Assembly (NCBI GenBank): GCA_021797515.1
Contig: JAJZZP010000188.1
Coordinates: forward strand, 1 to 53,689
DNA: 53,689 bases
Direction of reading: 5' to 3'
Origin: Bacillota bacterium
GTDB taxonomy: Bacteria > Bacillota > Sulfobacillia > Sulfobacillales > Sulfobacillaceae
The notes below the pieces were generated by a model, which saw only the letters and a list, made by a program, of their open reading frames with translations, ran no database searches and had not been told where the DNA came from. Every line of letters starts with the position of its first letter. Within the stretch, counting starts at the first letter, position 1. This document shows, piece by piece, positions 1-7,175 of the stretch. The position numbers and the translations under genes are program-made.

Positions 1-93
1 GCTGGATCTCCCCAGGCGTCGATTCGGACCGTTCCGGCCCTATGTCCTTAGACTAAACCAAAAGTTTGGGCCTTGTCTAGCCCTGCGGGCTGG

Positions 94-152
94 CCCGCTT
101 GACCCCCTCTTGGCTTGCGCCTAAGAACGGGAATGCGCGGGCGTTATGTTCA
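94..152. repeat. Hairpin repeat, copy 1 (IS200/IS605-end-like)
   Basis: This 59-bp stretch matches 35849-35905 in the same orientation. Both begin CCCGCTTGACCCCCTC and end with a shared block GGGAATGCGCGG and TGTTCA. Read on the minus strand it forms a hairpin followed by GGGGGTCAA, which resembles the right-end hairpin and TCAA tip of IS200/IS605-type elements. The stem bases differ between the copies (TTGGC/GCCTAA here, CCGGC/GCCAGG there) while pairing is kept. It may be the remnant or edge of an IS lying left of the window; no transposase is visible here. Confidence 0.6.
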
Positions 153-160
153 CCTGATCT

Positions 161-200
161 AGCCCCCCTATTCTATCACCGATAGGATTGGGGGGCTTTT
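161..200 (+). terminator. Rho-independent terminator
   Basis: AGCCCCCC at 161-168 pairs with GGGGGGCT at 190-197 through a nearly complete inner stem (TATTCTATC against GATAGGATT), followed by a run of Ts. It would stop plus-strand transcription arriving from the left, insulating the late operon that starts at the promoter at 326. Confidence 0.8.
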
Positions 201-221
201 GCTTGCCTGATCGACAGTCTC

Positions 222-327
222 CCGACTCGTGATCTGCCTCTGATCGACTACTTCCCCGACTCGGAACACCTAAGTCGGGGTGCTCGGATGTTACGCCCGA
301 CTTTCCTGCCCGATCCCGCAAAGTCGG
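222..327. repeat. Cluster of five CCGACT/AGTCGG motifs forming two hairpins
   Basis: CCGACT occurs at 222-227, 256-261 and 297-302, and its complement AGTCGG at 273-278 and 322-327. Two perfect 8-bp stems result: CCCCGACT 254-261 with AGTCGGGG 273-280, and CCGACTTT 297-304 with AAAGTCGG 320-327. The last arm touches the promoter box at 326-333. A related arrangement (AAGTCG, CCCGACTT, GATCCC) precedes the promoter at 28214. Likely an operator array or DNA/RNA switch controlling late transcription; function is inferred. Confidence 0.6.
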
Positions 328-361
328 AGCGTCAGCACATTTCTGTCGAGATGGGTACAGT
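326..361 (+). promoter_or_regulatory. Element promoter P1 (box-22-TACAGT)
   Basis: GGAGCGTC at 326-333, 22 bases, then TACAGT at 356-361. It belongs to a family of seven plus-strand copies with identical spacing. The expected transcription start (about 368) lies at the Shine-Dalgarno of the first late gene, so the leader is very short. This also argues that the first gene begins near 375-381 and not at the upstream in-frame ATG at 288. Confidence 0.75.
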
Positions 362-380
362 GCAGTCAGGAGGGATGACC

Positions 381-1052
381 GTGTACGAATGGCGTTGTTC
401 CTGTGGCGAGGCCGCTACGGAACCCGGCGACGGCACTGGGCTCAAGACCATCCGTGCCCACCAAATGGGCAAGGCGGGGCATCGCATTGACGGATTATAC
501 GCAGGGGCCACGGATGACGCGGAATTGCTGGTCGCCGGGGCAAGTCGGAAGAAAGCGGAGGAATTAGGCTATATTACGCCGGACCCCAACGCCAAAGCCA
601 AGGATGCCTCCAAGGGGAGCACCGCGAAAAAATCGGCGGAAAAGGTCAACGACGGTAACGTAGAACTCGGGGTTCCGGTCGCCCGGATGCGGATGAAACC
701 CGCCTTGTGGGGTTGGGTGTCGCTGGTAATGCCGATGTGTCGTCAAGATAACGGGACACCCTACGAACCCACAAACGAAGGGATCGCCCAGTGGATCTAC
801 GATGTGGTCGAGTTCTTTGGCCGCTATGCCATGTCACAGGAATTCCACCTTGAACTGAACAATACCCGGATCGTCCAGATTGCTCAAAAGATTAGCGGTT
901 CCACCGCCTTGCGGATTGCGGCTGAGGCGTCCGTGCCCGAAGCCGAGCTTACCAACATCGACGAGGTGCTTATGGACGCCTTGGGACAACTGGAAGAAAA
1001 CGGCAACGCTCTTGCGCTGTCACTCGTCACGGACGAAGAAGAGGAGGACTAA
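381..1052 (+). CDS. Hypothetical protein with N-terminal CxC...HxxxxxxH zinc-finger-like motif
   Basis: This is the first gene of the long late operon (223 aa). I chose the GTG at 381 because AGGAGGG at 368-374 is well spaced from it; ATG 375 is too close to that site, and an in-frame ATG at 288 lies upstream of the promoter. The N-terminus carries Cys-x-Cys followed about 17 residues later by His-x6-His, a C2H2-like arrangement. The middle is rich in lysine and alanine, and the C-terminus is very acidic (EEEED). No family is recognised. A nucleic-acid-binding or assembly role is possible but unproven. Confidence 0.7.
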   Translation: MYEWRCSCGEAATEPGDGTGLKTIRAHQMGKAGHRIDGLYAGATDDAELLVAGASRKKAEELGYITPDPNAKAKDASKGSTAKKSAEKVNDGNVELGVPVARMRMKPALWGWVSLVMPMCRQDNGTPYEPTNEGIAQWIYDVVEFFGRYAMSQEFHLELNNTRIVQIAQKISGSTALRIAAEASVPEAELTNIDEVLMDALGQLEENGNALALSLVTDEEEED

Positions 1053-1053
1053 C

Positions 1054-2001
1054 GTGAGATTAGGGACGATGGACCTGAATAATTTGCCGGGCCTTAATCA
1101 GAGTACGGTGTCACTGGATCCTGGCACCAACGCTGTGGCCTCATTGGGCAATAAGTTGGTGGACGCTTTGATCACGAATGTCGCGCAGGGCAAGGGGGCA
1201 ACGCTGGGCGGCGACAACGGACTGACGATCCGGGATCTGGTTGAAGTGGTGAAACTGCTCCAGCCGGGTGATGGTCAGAGTGCCAAAGACGCGGGTATTG
1301 GGGAGTTCGTGAAAATGTTTGCCATTATGATGGAACAGAACCAAAAGGCGCATGACGACACCCTGAAACTCTTGATGGAAACCATGGGTCGCAAAGACGA
1401 GCCGAAGGAAAAGTCCAAGGTTGAGCAGATGATTGAGGAAGTGGGATTTAGTGTCTTGACCAGCGGGCTCAACCGCAACCCTCGGGATGATCTGAAAAAG
1501 GATCTCTCGGATCTGGCGGAACTCCAGCGCGTGATCGGGTCGGCCATCCCGCAAACCACCAGCATCAGGGATCAGGCTTATCTGATGAAACTCCAGGCGC
1601 AGATTAACGATCAGGCAGCCCGCACACAATTGGAACTCGAACGGGTCCGCGGCGAATTCGCCCTACGCAAAGATGAAGCGGAAGGTGTTTCTGAACTGTA
1701 CGAAACGGGATTTGGGGTAGCCAAAGAACTGTTGGCTCAACGTCGCCGGACAGTCCGTGCTACGATGCCATCCTCCAGGACGGCTGGATCGGTAAAGCCG
1801 CCACGCATCGGCATGGTCAGGGCGAGTTGTCAAGCGTGTGGGATGGAAACCCTCGTGAACCCTAACGATCCGCCCATCAAATTTTGTCCGCATTGCGGCG
1901 ATCCCAAGGAGCCCATGGTGCCGAACGCGGTGGACCGGGATCCGGGCGAAGACGTGCTGCCGATCACGGAAGAGGAGCACGAGGAGGAATACGGCGCATG
2001 A
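1054..2001 (+). CDS. Helical protein with C-terminal zinc ribbon
   Basis: The GTG at 1054 follows GAGGAGG by six bases (315 aa). The first 200 residues are mostly helical, with a charged segment at about 165-230 that looks like coiled coil. Residues about 259-282 hold two Cys-x2-Cys knuckles (CQACG and CPHCG), the pattern of a small zinc ribbon, and the end is acidic. It lies one base after the previous stop, and its own stop overlaps the next start, so translation is probably coupled. The function is unknown; a scaffold or nucleic-acid-binding role would fit the position. Confidence 0.75.
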   Translation: MRLGTMDLNNLPGLNQSTVSLDPGTNAVASLGNKLVDALITNVAQGKGATLGGDNGLTIRDLVEVVKLLQPGDGQSAKDAGIGEFVKMFAIMMEQNQKAHDDTLKLLMETMGRKDEPKEKSKVEQMIEEVGFSVLTSGLNRNPRDDLKKDLSDLAELQRVIGSAIPQTTSIRDQAYLMKLQAQINDQAARTQLELERVRGEFALRKDEAEGVSELYETGFGVAKELLAQRRRTVRATMPSSRTAGSVKPPRIGMVRASCQACGMETLVNPNDPPIKFCPHCGDPKEPMVPNAVDRDPGEDVLPITEEEHEEEYGA

Positions 2002-2357
2002 TTCCTCCTGTTGTGGAAACCGCCATCTTAAACTGGATTACGGATAAGGATCCCCGAACGCTACAACGGGATGCCCGGCAGGAAGCATCTCTCGCAGATC
2101 AGTTAAATCGGGAGCGAGGATGGCAATTGCCGCTGGCCCGTCACTTGCTCAGCGAAGAGGATATTGCTGCCATTGGGCGCATGGACCAAGCGGATTTTGA
2201 GGCACTGCTGGATGTGTTGCTCATGGAATCCCCGGATCACGGCGTGGTGTGTTGGCAGCACAAGGGCTGGTATCTTCAGCAGATGCAGGACGTTCAATCG
2301 CTCTTTATCGCCCGGATGCAACCTAAGCGCAGGCGTACGGGCGGATCCTCTCGTTAA
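1998..2357 (+). CDS. Hypothetical small helical protein
   Basis: This 119-aa protein starts at an ATG that overlaps the TGA of the preceding gene; GAGGAGG lies just upstream. It is charged and helical and has no membrane segment or recognisable motif. A basic tail (KRRR) ends the protein. Its position between the zinc-ribbon protein and a membrane protein places it in the virion or assembly module, but no function can be assigned. Confidence 0.65.
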   Translation: MIPPVVETAILNWITDKDPRTLQRDARQEASLADQLNRERGWQLPLARHLLSEEDIAAIGRMDQADFEALLDVLLMESPDHGVVCWQHKGWYLQQMQDVQSLFIARMQPKRRRTGGSSR

Positions 2358-2360
2358 ACT
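2325..2360 (+). promoter_or_regulatory. Possible weak relative of the element promoter family
   Basis: AAGCGCA at 2325-2331 is followed by TTAAAC at spacing 22 or TAAACT at spacing 23. The box deviates in its last base and the spacing of the better -10 is off by one, so this is only a candidate for transcription of the gene at 2392. Confidence 0.3.
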
Positions 2361-2391
2361 AAGATAAGAGACACAGGGAGGTGCGTGAGGG

Positions 2392-3003
2392 ATGGCACTG
2401 ACGACGATTTTGACCAGCACCACCGCAGGGGCGCTCTTTACGGCATCTCCGCCATTAAGCACATCGGTCACGCAGTCCCAAATTCAGAACATCACTAACC
2501 CTATGATCATCCAAACCGAATTATCGTTGCCCGAGGGCACCCCCATCCAAATGATCATCCGCAACCTGTCCAACGCTAGCACGATTGCCTCAAAACTGAA
2601 CGCACAATATCAGGCGGGTCAATTAGTGGATGAGCCCACCGGTGAGAAGGTGCTGGCGTGGTCAGGATCCCGCACCATCGCCAGTGCGTCAGGGACGACG
2701 CTCGTGTTGCAATGGCGCAAGGGTCAGCCGTTTATCGTGCCGATTATTTGGGGGATCGTCATTATTATCGCGATCATTGGGATCTATCTTCTCATCCGTC
2801 AACTGAGTCAATCCCCTTGGGTCATGTCGCAGGAAAAGGTCAGTCAAGTCGCGACAGCGGCAGGCCCTTTGGGGGTTCCGTGGTGGGAGTGGATTTTGGG
2901 CGGGGCGGCCGTTCTTGTGGTGGGCCCACTCACCATTCGACAGATCGATAAATTAGTACGCAGTCAGTATCAGTTACGGCAGGATGTGCACCGCGATGTC
3001 TGA
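2392..3003 (+). CDS. Membrane protein with two transmembrane segments
   Basis: This is a 203-aa protein. The N-terminal half is polar and rich in Thr/Ser/Asn. Two strong hydrophobic segments follow, at about 113-136 (IIWGIVIIIAIIGIYLLI) and 165-183, with a basic C-terminus. A GGGAGG site lies about 11 bases upstream of the ATG. It has no signal cleavage site. In a tail-less membrane virus such proteins sit in the internal membrane or hold the capsid to it; that role is inferred from context. The gene overlaps the next by a few codons. Confidence 0.7.
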   Translation: MALTTILTSTTAGALFTASPPLSTSVTQSQIQNITNPMIIQTELSLPEGTPIQMIIRNLSNASTIASKLNAQYQAGQLVDEPTGEKVLAWSGSRTIASASGTTLVLQWRKGQPFIVPIIWGIVIIIAIIGIYLLIRQLSQSPWVMSQEKVSQVATAAGPLGVPWWEWILGGAAVLVVGPLTIRQIDKLVRSQYQLRQDVHRDV

Positions 3004-3652
3004 TGTCGTGTTACGCAAACGCTATGGCAACCAATGGTTCCGCGTCAATCAACTGATTCAGCCCCACGATTTCATGGTGGATCACCTGATGCAAACATTA
3101 CCCCGACGGACGATCCACGGTTATTGGGATTGGGTCATCAGCCACATTCAGTACCCGTGGGGCCCGTTGTCCTGGAGCGATACCCATCAGATGCAGGCGT
3201 ATTGGTTGCCAGGACTGTTAGGCCGCCGGGTTCGGCTTCGGTATAGTCAGCCGGACTTTTGGTCTATGCCGGGGGAGGTGTTGCGGGATCGGGTGGGCGA
3301 CTGCAAGGATGGATCCGTCCTTTTAACGTCTATGTTGCGCCACGTTCTGACAGAAGCCCAGGTCTACATGTCGGTGGGCTGGTACGCCGATGATCATCAG
3401 CGTCACCTCCACGCTTGGACGACCATTTTCCTGCCTGACGGCACTCCGTTGGCATTGGACACGACCTATCCCCATCCTCTGCCTGCCCGTCAGTGGGTGC
3501 GGGAGTTCCCCCACTATCGTCCGTTTTGGCGGGCCAATGATCGTCGAACCCTCCTTATTGATGTCCCTGGTGCACGCCACGCCTACGGTTCGAACATCCG
3601 TATTATCGAAGCGTCTGCACCGATTTCCGAGACCCTCTATGCTCATGCATGA
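2996..3652 (+). CDS. Transglutaminase-like cysteine protease/peptidase
   Basis: The 218-aa protein shows the three catalytic blocks of the transglutaminase-like fold: Cys103 in RVGDCKDGS, His139 in HLHAW and Asp155 in LALDTTY, with typical spacing. Members act as transglutaminases, proteases or peptide-modifying enzymes. It has no signal peptide. Start 2996 gives MSDVVLRK; an ATG at 2984 adds four residues, and neither has a strong ribosome site. The gene overlaps the preceding membrane protein gene, and its 3' end contains the promoter for the next operon segment. Capsid maturation, crosslinking or host peptide attack are possible roles. Confidence 0.75.
   Translation: MSDVVLRKRYGNQWFRVNQLIQPHDFMVDHLMQTLPRRTIHGYWDWVISHIQYPWGPLSWSDTHQMQAYWLPGLLGRRVRLRYSQPDFWSMPGEVLRDRVGDCKDGSVLLTSMLRHVLTEAQVYMSVGWYADDHQRHLHAWTTIFLPDGTPLALDTTYPHPLPARQWVREFPHYRPFWRANDRRTLLIDVPGARHAYGSNIRIIEASAPISETLYAHA
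3608..3643 (+). promoter_or_regulatory. Element promoter P2 (box-22-TATGCT)
   Basis: GAAGCGTC at 3608-3615, 22 bases, TATGCT at 3638-3643. It lies inside the last codons of the transglutaminase-like gene and 25 bases before the ATG at 3669. It has the same spacing as six other copies. Confidence 0.75.
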
Positions 3653-3668
3653 AGGCAGGTGACACGGC

Positions 3669-4109
3669 ATGGCGAAAGCTAAGACTTCCAAGCAACCTCC
3701 TGCATCTTTCTCTGATGCATCGAAGTCGGCCTTTAAGCAGTCCTATACCACCCCGCTGGTCCAACAAATGGGGGCCAAAGGAGCGGAACATGCCACTGTC
3801 ACGTTAAACCTGTTGGAAATGGCCACGGTAGGGTTCGGAGCCGTGGTGACGGCGGAAGTCAACCACACACGCCCGGCGAACAACGTATGGACATGGCGCG
3901 TGGTGGAAATGGTCGCCAGTGTGCCGGTGCTGGCTTACAACGGGCACAAAAACACGCTGGGTCGTTTGGCGCTCGGCGTATTTGTCGGAGCGCTAGTCGA
4001 GAGCGTCATCGACAGTTCACCCGGTCTCACCGGTTGGGATGTGCTCCCGCCGGACGATAGCACCATTTATTACGAGGAGGGAGTCACCTATGCCAGGATG
4101 GGACATTAA
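3669..4109 (+). CDS. Small hydrophobic structural-type protein A
   Basis: This 146-aa protein is first behind promoter P2. It has a basic N-terminus, then moderately hydrophobic, glycine- and alanine-rich helices at about 50-75, 85-100 and 105-125 (LGVFVGALVES). The following gene encodes a protein of exactly the same length with similar hydrophobic patterning, so the pair may be diverged paralogues. Membrane association or a minor capsid role is plausible. No known family is recognised. Confidence 0.6.
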   Translation: MAKAKTSKQPPASFSDASKSAFKQSYTTPLVQQMGAKGAEHATVTLNLLEMATVGFGAVVTAEVNHTRPANNVWTWRVVEMVASVPVLAYNGHKNTLGRLALGVFVGALVESVIDSSPGLTGWDVLPPDDSTIYYEEGVTYARMGH

Positions 4110-4530
4110 GGGCAACGTCGTTGCCGAAGTAGACATGTATGTGGGTGGTGTCGGCATGGCCGTCGTGGGCCACTACGCCGATCAAGCAGCCCCCCAAAAA
4201 TTTTTGGCGGAACACAATGTGACGAATGGCGAGGCGCTGTTTGGCCTAGATATTTTAGCTGGAGCCTTTTTACGGAGTAAATTCCGTGGCAACCGCGCCA
4301 AGCGGATGTTAGACGCGTCTGTGGCCTATTCAGTCGGCGCGTTGACGGATCGTTATCTCAAGGGGCGGTTTAGCGCAGTGCCGGCGACTACCACGACCGG
4401 AACGACAGTCACAGGATTAGAAGTCATGGATCCGAACGGCGGTTGGGGCAATGGCGGGGTAGACGCCGGAGGCGGATACGACGGGGGGAGAAACACTGTT
4501 CCCATCGACAACGGGTTTGGAGCGATATAG
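4090..4530 (+). CDS. Small hydrophobic structural-type protein B
   Basis: The ATG at 4090 follows GAGGAGGGAGTCACCT and overlaps the previous gene by 20 bases (146 aa). It carries glycine-rich hydrophobic stretches near 15-30 and 50-65 and the block SVGALTDRYLKG, which resembles VGALVES in protein A. The last 45 residues are glycine/asparagine/threonine-rich and probably flexible. It sits directly before the candidate major capsid gene. A membrane or capsid-accessory role is inferred from position only. Confidence 0.6.
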   Translation: MPGWDIKGNVVAEVDMYVGGVGMAVVGHYADQAAPQKFLAEHNVTNGEALFGLDILAGAFLRSKFRGNRAKRMLDASVAYSVGALTDRYLKGRFSAVPATTTTGTTVTGLEVMDPNGGWGNGGVDAGGGYDGGRNTVPIDNGFGAI

Positions 4531-4542
4531 AGGAGGGATACC

Positions 4543-5817
4543 ATGCCATTGCAAGAAATTAACGCCACGACTCGCGAAACTAAGATCGTGATTCAGGTTC
4601 CGCAACTCGTGGCTAACGGGTCGATCATTAACAATCCGTCCGGCACCAACACGATTGGCACGTCGTCCGCCACGGTGGTTGAAGCACCTAACAACAACTC
4701 AACTCAACCCCCGGCGCAAAACGGCTATCTCATTTATGATTTTCGGTTTGACTCGCCGGTGGATGCAGACGGGAGTACACCAGACGCTATCGTGCAATTT
4801 ATTGTCGGAGATAAGAGCGTCGATACTTTGGTTTTGCAAGCGGGCTATACCCATAACATGTTTCCTGCCGCCGATGCTTTGGATGGCGGGGACATGGCCC
4901 ACGTGCGGTTTTCCGATAACCCCCGTCTCATCCTCGATCAGATCCAAAAATACGGGGCGCAAAATTTCGAGAATATCCCGTTCCGCCTGTTGAGCATTCC
5001 TGTTCCCACAGATCAATCCATCCAAGTGAAGGTCAGCAGTGTCGCAGGATGGGGACAGAGCGGGACCGTTAAGAACCCCCTGACGATTACGTTGTATACA
5101 GCGATTGTGGATCAGCAATTGTGTGATCGGATGCAGCAGTACCTGAACGGGTTGCCTTGGAGTTTTTCCGCGCATCCCTTCGGTTCCGTCAGCGGAGTGC
5201 TGTCGATTCCCCCATTGTCGCCCGCGACCATCGATCAACTACCCAACGGCCAAGGTCAGCCGGGGCCCACGAAATTGTACCGCAAGATGACCTTTGCCCA
5301 AAACAATGCGGTAATTGGGACGAGCGGACAATTTGGTTTTACCAATACTCAGAGCATCGGCGGTGCCCAAGGCAACATCGCCACGACCCTGTCAGGCAAC
5401 GTCCAAGATCTCGGCGATTACTACACTTCGCAAGGCAACGGCAGCAAGGCGTTTGTTTGGCGGGAATTCGGATTGCGGTTTGCGGATTCCTTGATTACGA
5501 GCGGGGCTTACCCAAGATTGTGGGTAGCGATGTATGTCAACAGCCGTGTGTGGCCCGGCCCGCTGGATCACGGGGTGTTAGTATCGGCGCTCAATAACCC
5601 GTTTCAGTACGGTGCCCGATACCCGCAGGCTGGAGGCGGATTGTTTGTGCCGATACGATCAGCGGAACGTCTGTTGAATATGCTGAGCTTCCAAAACAAC
5701 GTTGTGCCCGTGGTGTCGGCGGCCAATCTTACGCAACTGGCAGTGAATACGGTCACGGCGTTCAAAGGCGGCATACAAATTGACGGCGTACAGAGCGGCA
5801 TCAAGGGATCCGTTTAG
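4543..5817 (+). CDS. Candidate major capsid protein
   Basis: This 424-aa soluble protein has GAGGAGG seven bases before its ATG. It has no signal peptide or membrane segment. The composition is that of a beta-sandwich virion protein: many Thr/Asn/Gln/Gly, few Lys and Cys, and alternating polar and hydrophobic residues. Its size is in the range of double jelly-roll capsid proteins, and its gene follows small membrane proteins and precedes further beta-rich proteins. I see no sequence motif that proves the fold. An alternative is a receptor-binding or minor capsid protein. Confidence is in a virion role rather than a specific family. Confidence 0.5.
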   Translation: MPLQEINATTRETKIVIQVPQLVANGSIINNPSGTNTIGTSSATVVEAPNNNSTQPPAQNGYLIYDFRFDSPVDADGSTPDAIVQFIVGDKSVDTLVLQAGYTHNMFPAADALDGGDMAHVRFSDNPRLILDQIQKYGAQNFENIPFRLLSIPVPTDQSIQVKVSSVAGWGQSGTVKNPLTITLYTAIVDQQLCDRMQQYLNGLPWSFSAHPFGSVSGVLSIPPLSPATIDQLPNGQGQPGPTKLYRKMTFAQNNAVIGTSGQFGFTNTQSIGGAQGNIATTLSGNVQDLGDYYTSQGNGSKAFVWREFGLRFADSLITSGAYPRLWVAMYVNSRVWPGPLDHGVLVSALNNPFQYGARYPQAGGGLFVPIRSAERLLNMLSFQNNVVPVVSAANLTQLAVNTVTAFKGGIQIDGVQSGIKGSV

Positions 5818-5848
5818 CGAGGTTTAGCAAAAGGGGGGAGAACAGAAG

Positions 5849-6160
5849 ATGGCAGAACTATATCCTTACAAGTGGGATGTGCTGGACACCTCGGCGTCCA
5901 CTAAACAAACGTTGCACGAATTGGCCGATATTGTAGAGCGGGTCTATCTCTTGGCCGGAGGAGCCACAAGCATTGCTCTCAAGCGGTATACGGTGGTGTC
6001 TACCACGGCGACAACGACCGCCGTGGCCTTTAGCGGGACGCCGGGGGCCCCTAGTGACGGCGTGACCTTTAGTGCGGCATTAACAGCCGGCGGCGTTGCC
6101 TTGGTGCGGTATGTTCCCGCAGGACATCTTCCCGTCACGGCGATTCCGCCGCAGAACTAA
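5849..6160 (+). CDS. Small virion-type protein
   Basis: This 103-aa protein sits between the two large capsid-like genes, with GGGGGGAG upstream. The N-terminal third is helical and charged; the rest is Thr/Ala/Gly-rich and beta-like, with repeated TTATTTAVAF-type alternation. It may be a capsid-cementing or vertex protein, inferred from size and position; no family is recognised. Confidence 0.6.
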   Translation: MAELYPYKWDVLDTSASTKQTLHELADIVERVYLLAGGATSIALKRYTVVSTTATTTAVAFSGTPGAPSDGVTFSAALTAGGVALVRYVPAGHLPVTAIPPQN

Positions 6161-6188
6161 GCAGTCGGTAGTCTAGGAGGGACGCCAG

Positions 6189-7175
6189 ATGTCACTCGCA
6201 ACACAAGCGACACCCTTTAACCGCAGTCAAATTACCCAGTATCGCCACTGGTACGAGCGCCTGCCCTATACGGCGCTCGATGCCAGTTTATCTCCTGCAG
6301 GAACAGATATTTTTTCCGACATTAGTATTGCCGATGTCACGAGCGGGCAAAAAATCGCCGGGTTTTCCGACCTCGCCGCGACCCAAACGGCTAACGTGTC
6401 ATTGGTGCTCAACCAACCGAAGCGGCAAACCGTGTTTCAGACGCAGGCGTTGAACCCCGGCCTGATCCCGAGTGTCGGTGATGATCGAGACACATTATGG
6501 TCAACGGGGGATCTGGCTCTGGCGTGGAACAACGCAAGCGGGACGGCGCCCACCACGATACAACAGGCGAATTTTATGGGCACGTTGAAGACAATGACCA
6601 CGTGGGAAAAGGTGCAGAGCGTCGGTGTGCAGGGATTCGGCTGGACGGAAATGGACGACCAATTGTACTCCCTGATGGCCCACAAGCCCAAGCGCCCCAT
6701 GACCTTGCGCGAAGCCCTACGGTTATCGTTTGAAGATCAAATTGTCGATAGCGAGTGGAAAACGTATGTATTTCCCACCACCACAGGGCTTTCGCCTATC
6801 GGCCCGTTTCAACCGCCTTCCGGCGAGATCTTTGTGGTGCATACGGTGGCCGCTGCCATTCCGTCCGGCAGCGCCGGGAATCTGATCCAACTGACCATTT
6901 TCCGCGACAGCCAGCAAGCGCTCGACACCCTCCTGATCGATAACACGGCAGGGCTTCAATACCCATGGCATCCGTGGATTCAGGCCAGCCGACAACTGGG
7001 CTTCAACCTCAGCGCAGTGACGGCGACCAGCAACGTGACCCTGCGCCTAGGGTGGTGGCGAATCCGGCACACGCCCCTGATCCAGGCATTAAACGGCACG
7101 ATGGCCTATGCCCGCCTCACAGGATCCGACAAAACACTCTTTGAACGCATCCAATCCGGGGTGGTGTTGGTATGA
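6189..7175 (+). CDS. Second capsid-like or vertex protein
   Basis: This 328-aa soluble protein has TAGGAGGG before its ATG. It is rich in Thr, Gln, Trp and Pro and has beta-strand-like segments in the C-terminal half (about 215-300), including TSNVTLRLGWWRIRH. No signal peptide, membrane segment or catalytic motif is visible. Together with the 424-aa protein it could form a two-protein capsid, or it may be a penton or portal-vertex protein. Its stop overlaps the start of the long fibre-like gene. Function rests on context. Confidence 0.5.
   Translation: MSLATQATPFNRSQITQYRHWYERLPYTALDASLSPAGTDIFSDISIADVTSGQKIAGFSDLAATQTANVSLVLNQPKRQTVFQTQALNPGLIPSVGDDRDTLWSTGDLALAWNNASGTAPTTIQQANFMGTLKTMTTWEKVQSVGVQGFGWTEMDDQLYSLMAHKPKRPMTLREALRLSFEDQIVDSEWKTYVFPTTTGLSPIGPFQPPSGEIFVVHTVAAAIPSGSAGNLIQLTIFRDSQQALDTLLIDNTAGLQYPWHPWIQASRQLGFNLSAVTATSNVTLRLGWWRIRHTPLIQALNGTMAYARLTGSDKTLFERIQSGVVLV

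Noticed and set aside
288-380. Longer start of the first gene at ATG 288
   Set aside because: Promoter P1 at 326-361 and AGGAGGG at 368-374 place the start at 375-381; the longer N-terminus would be upstream of the transcript.
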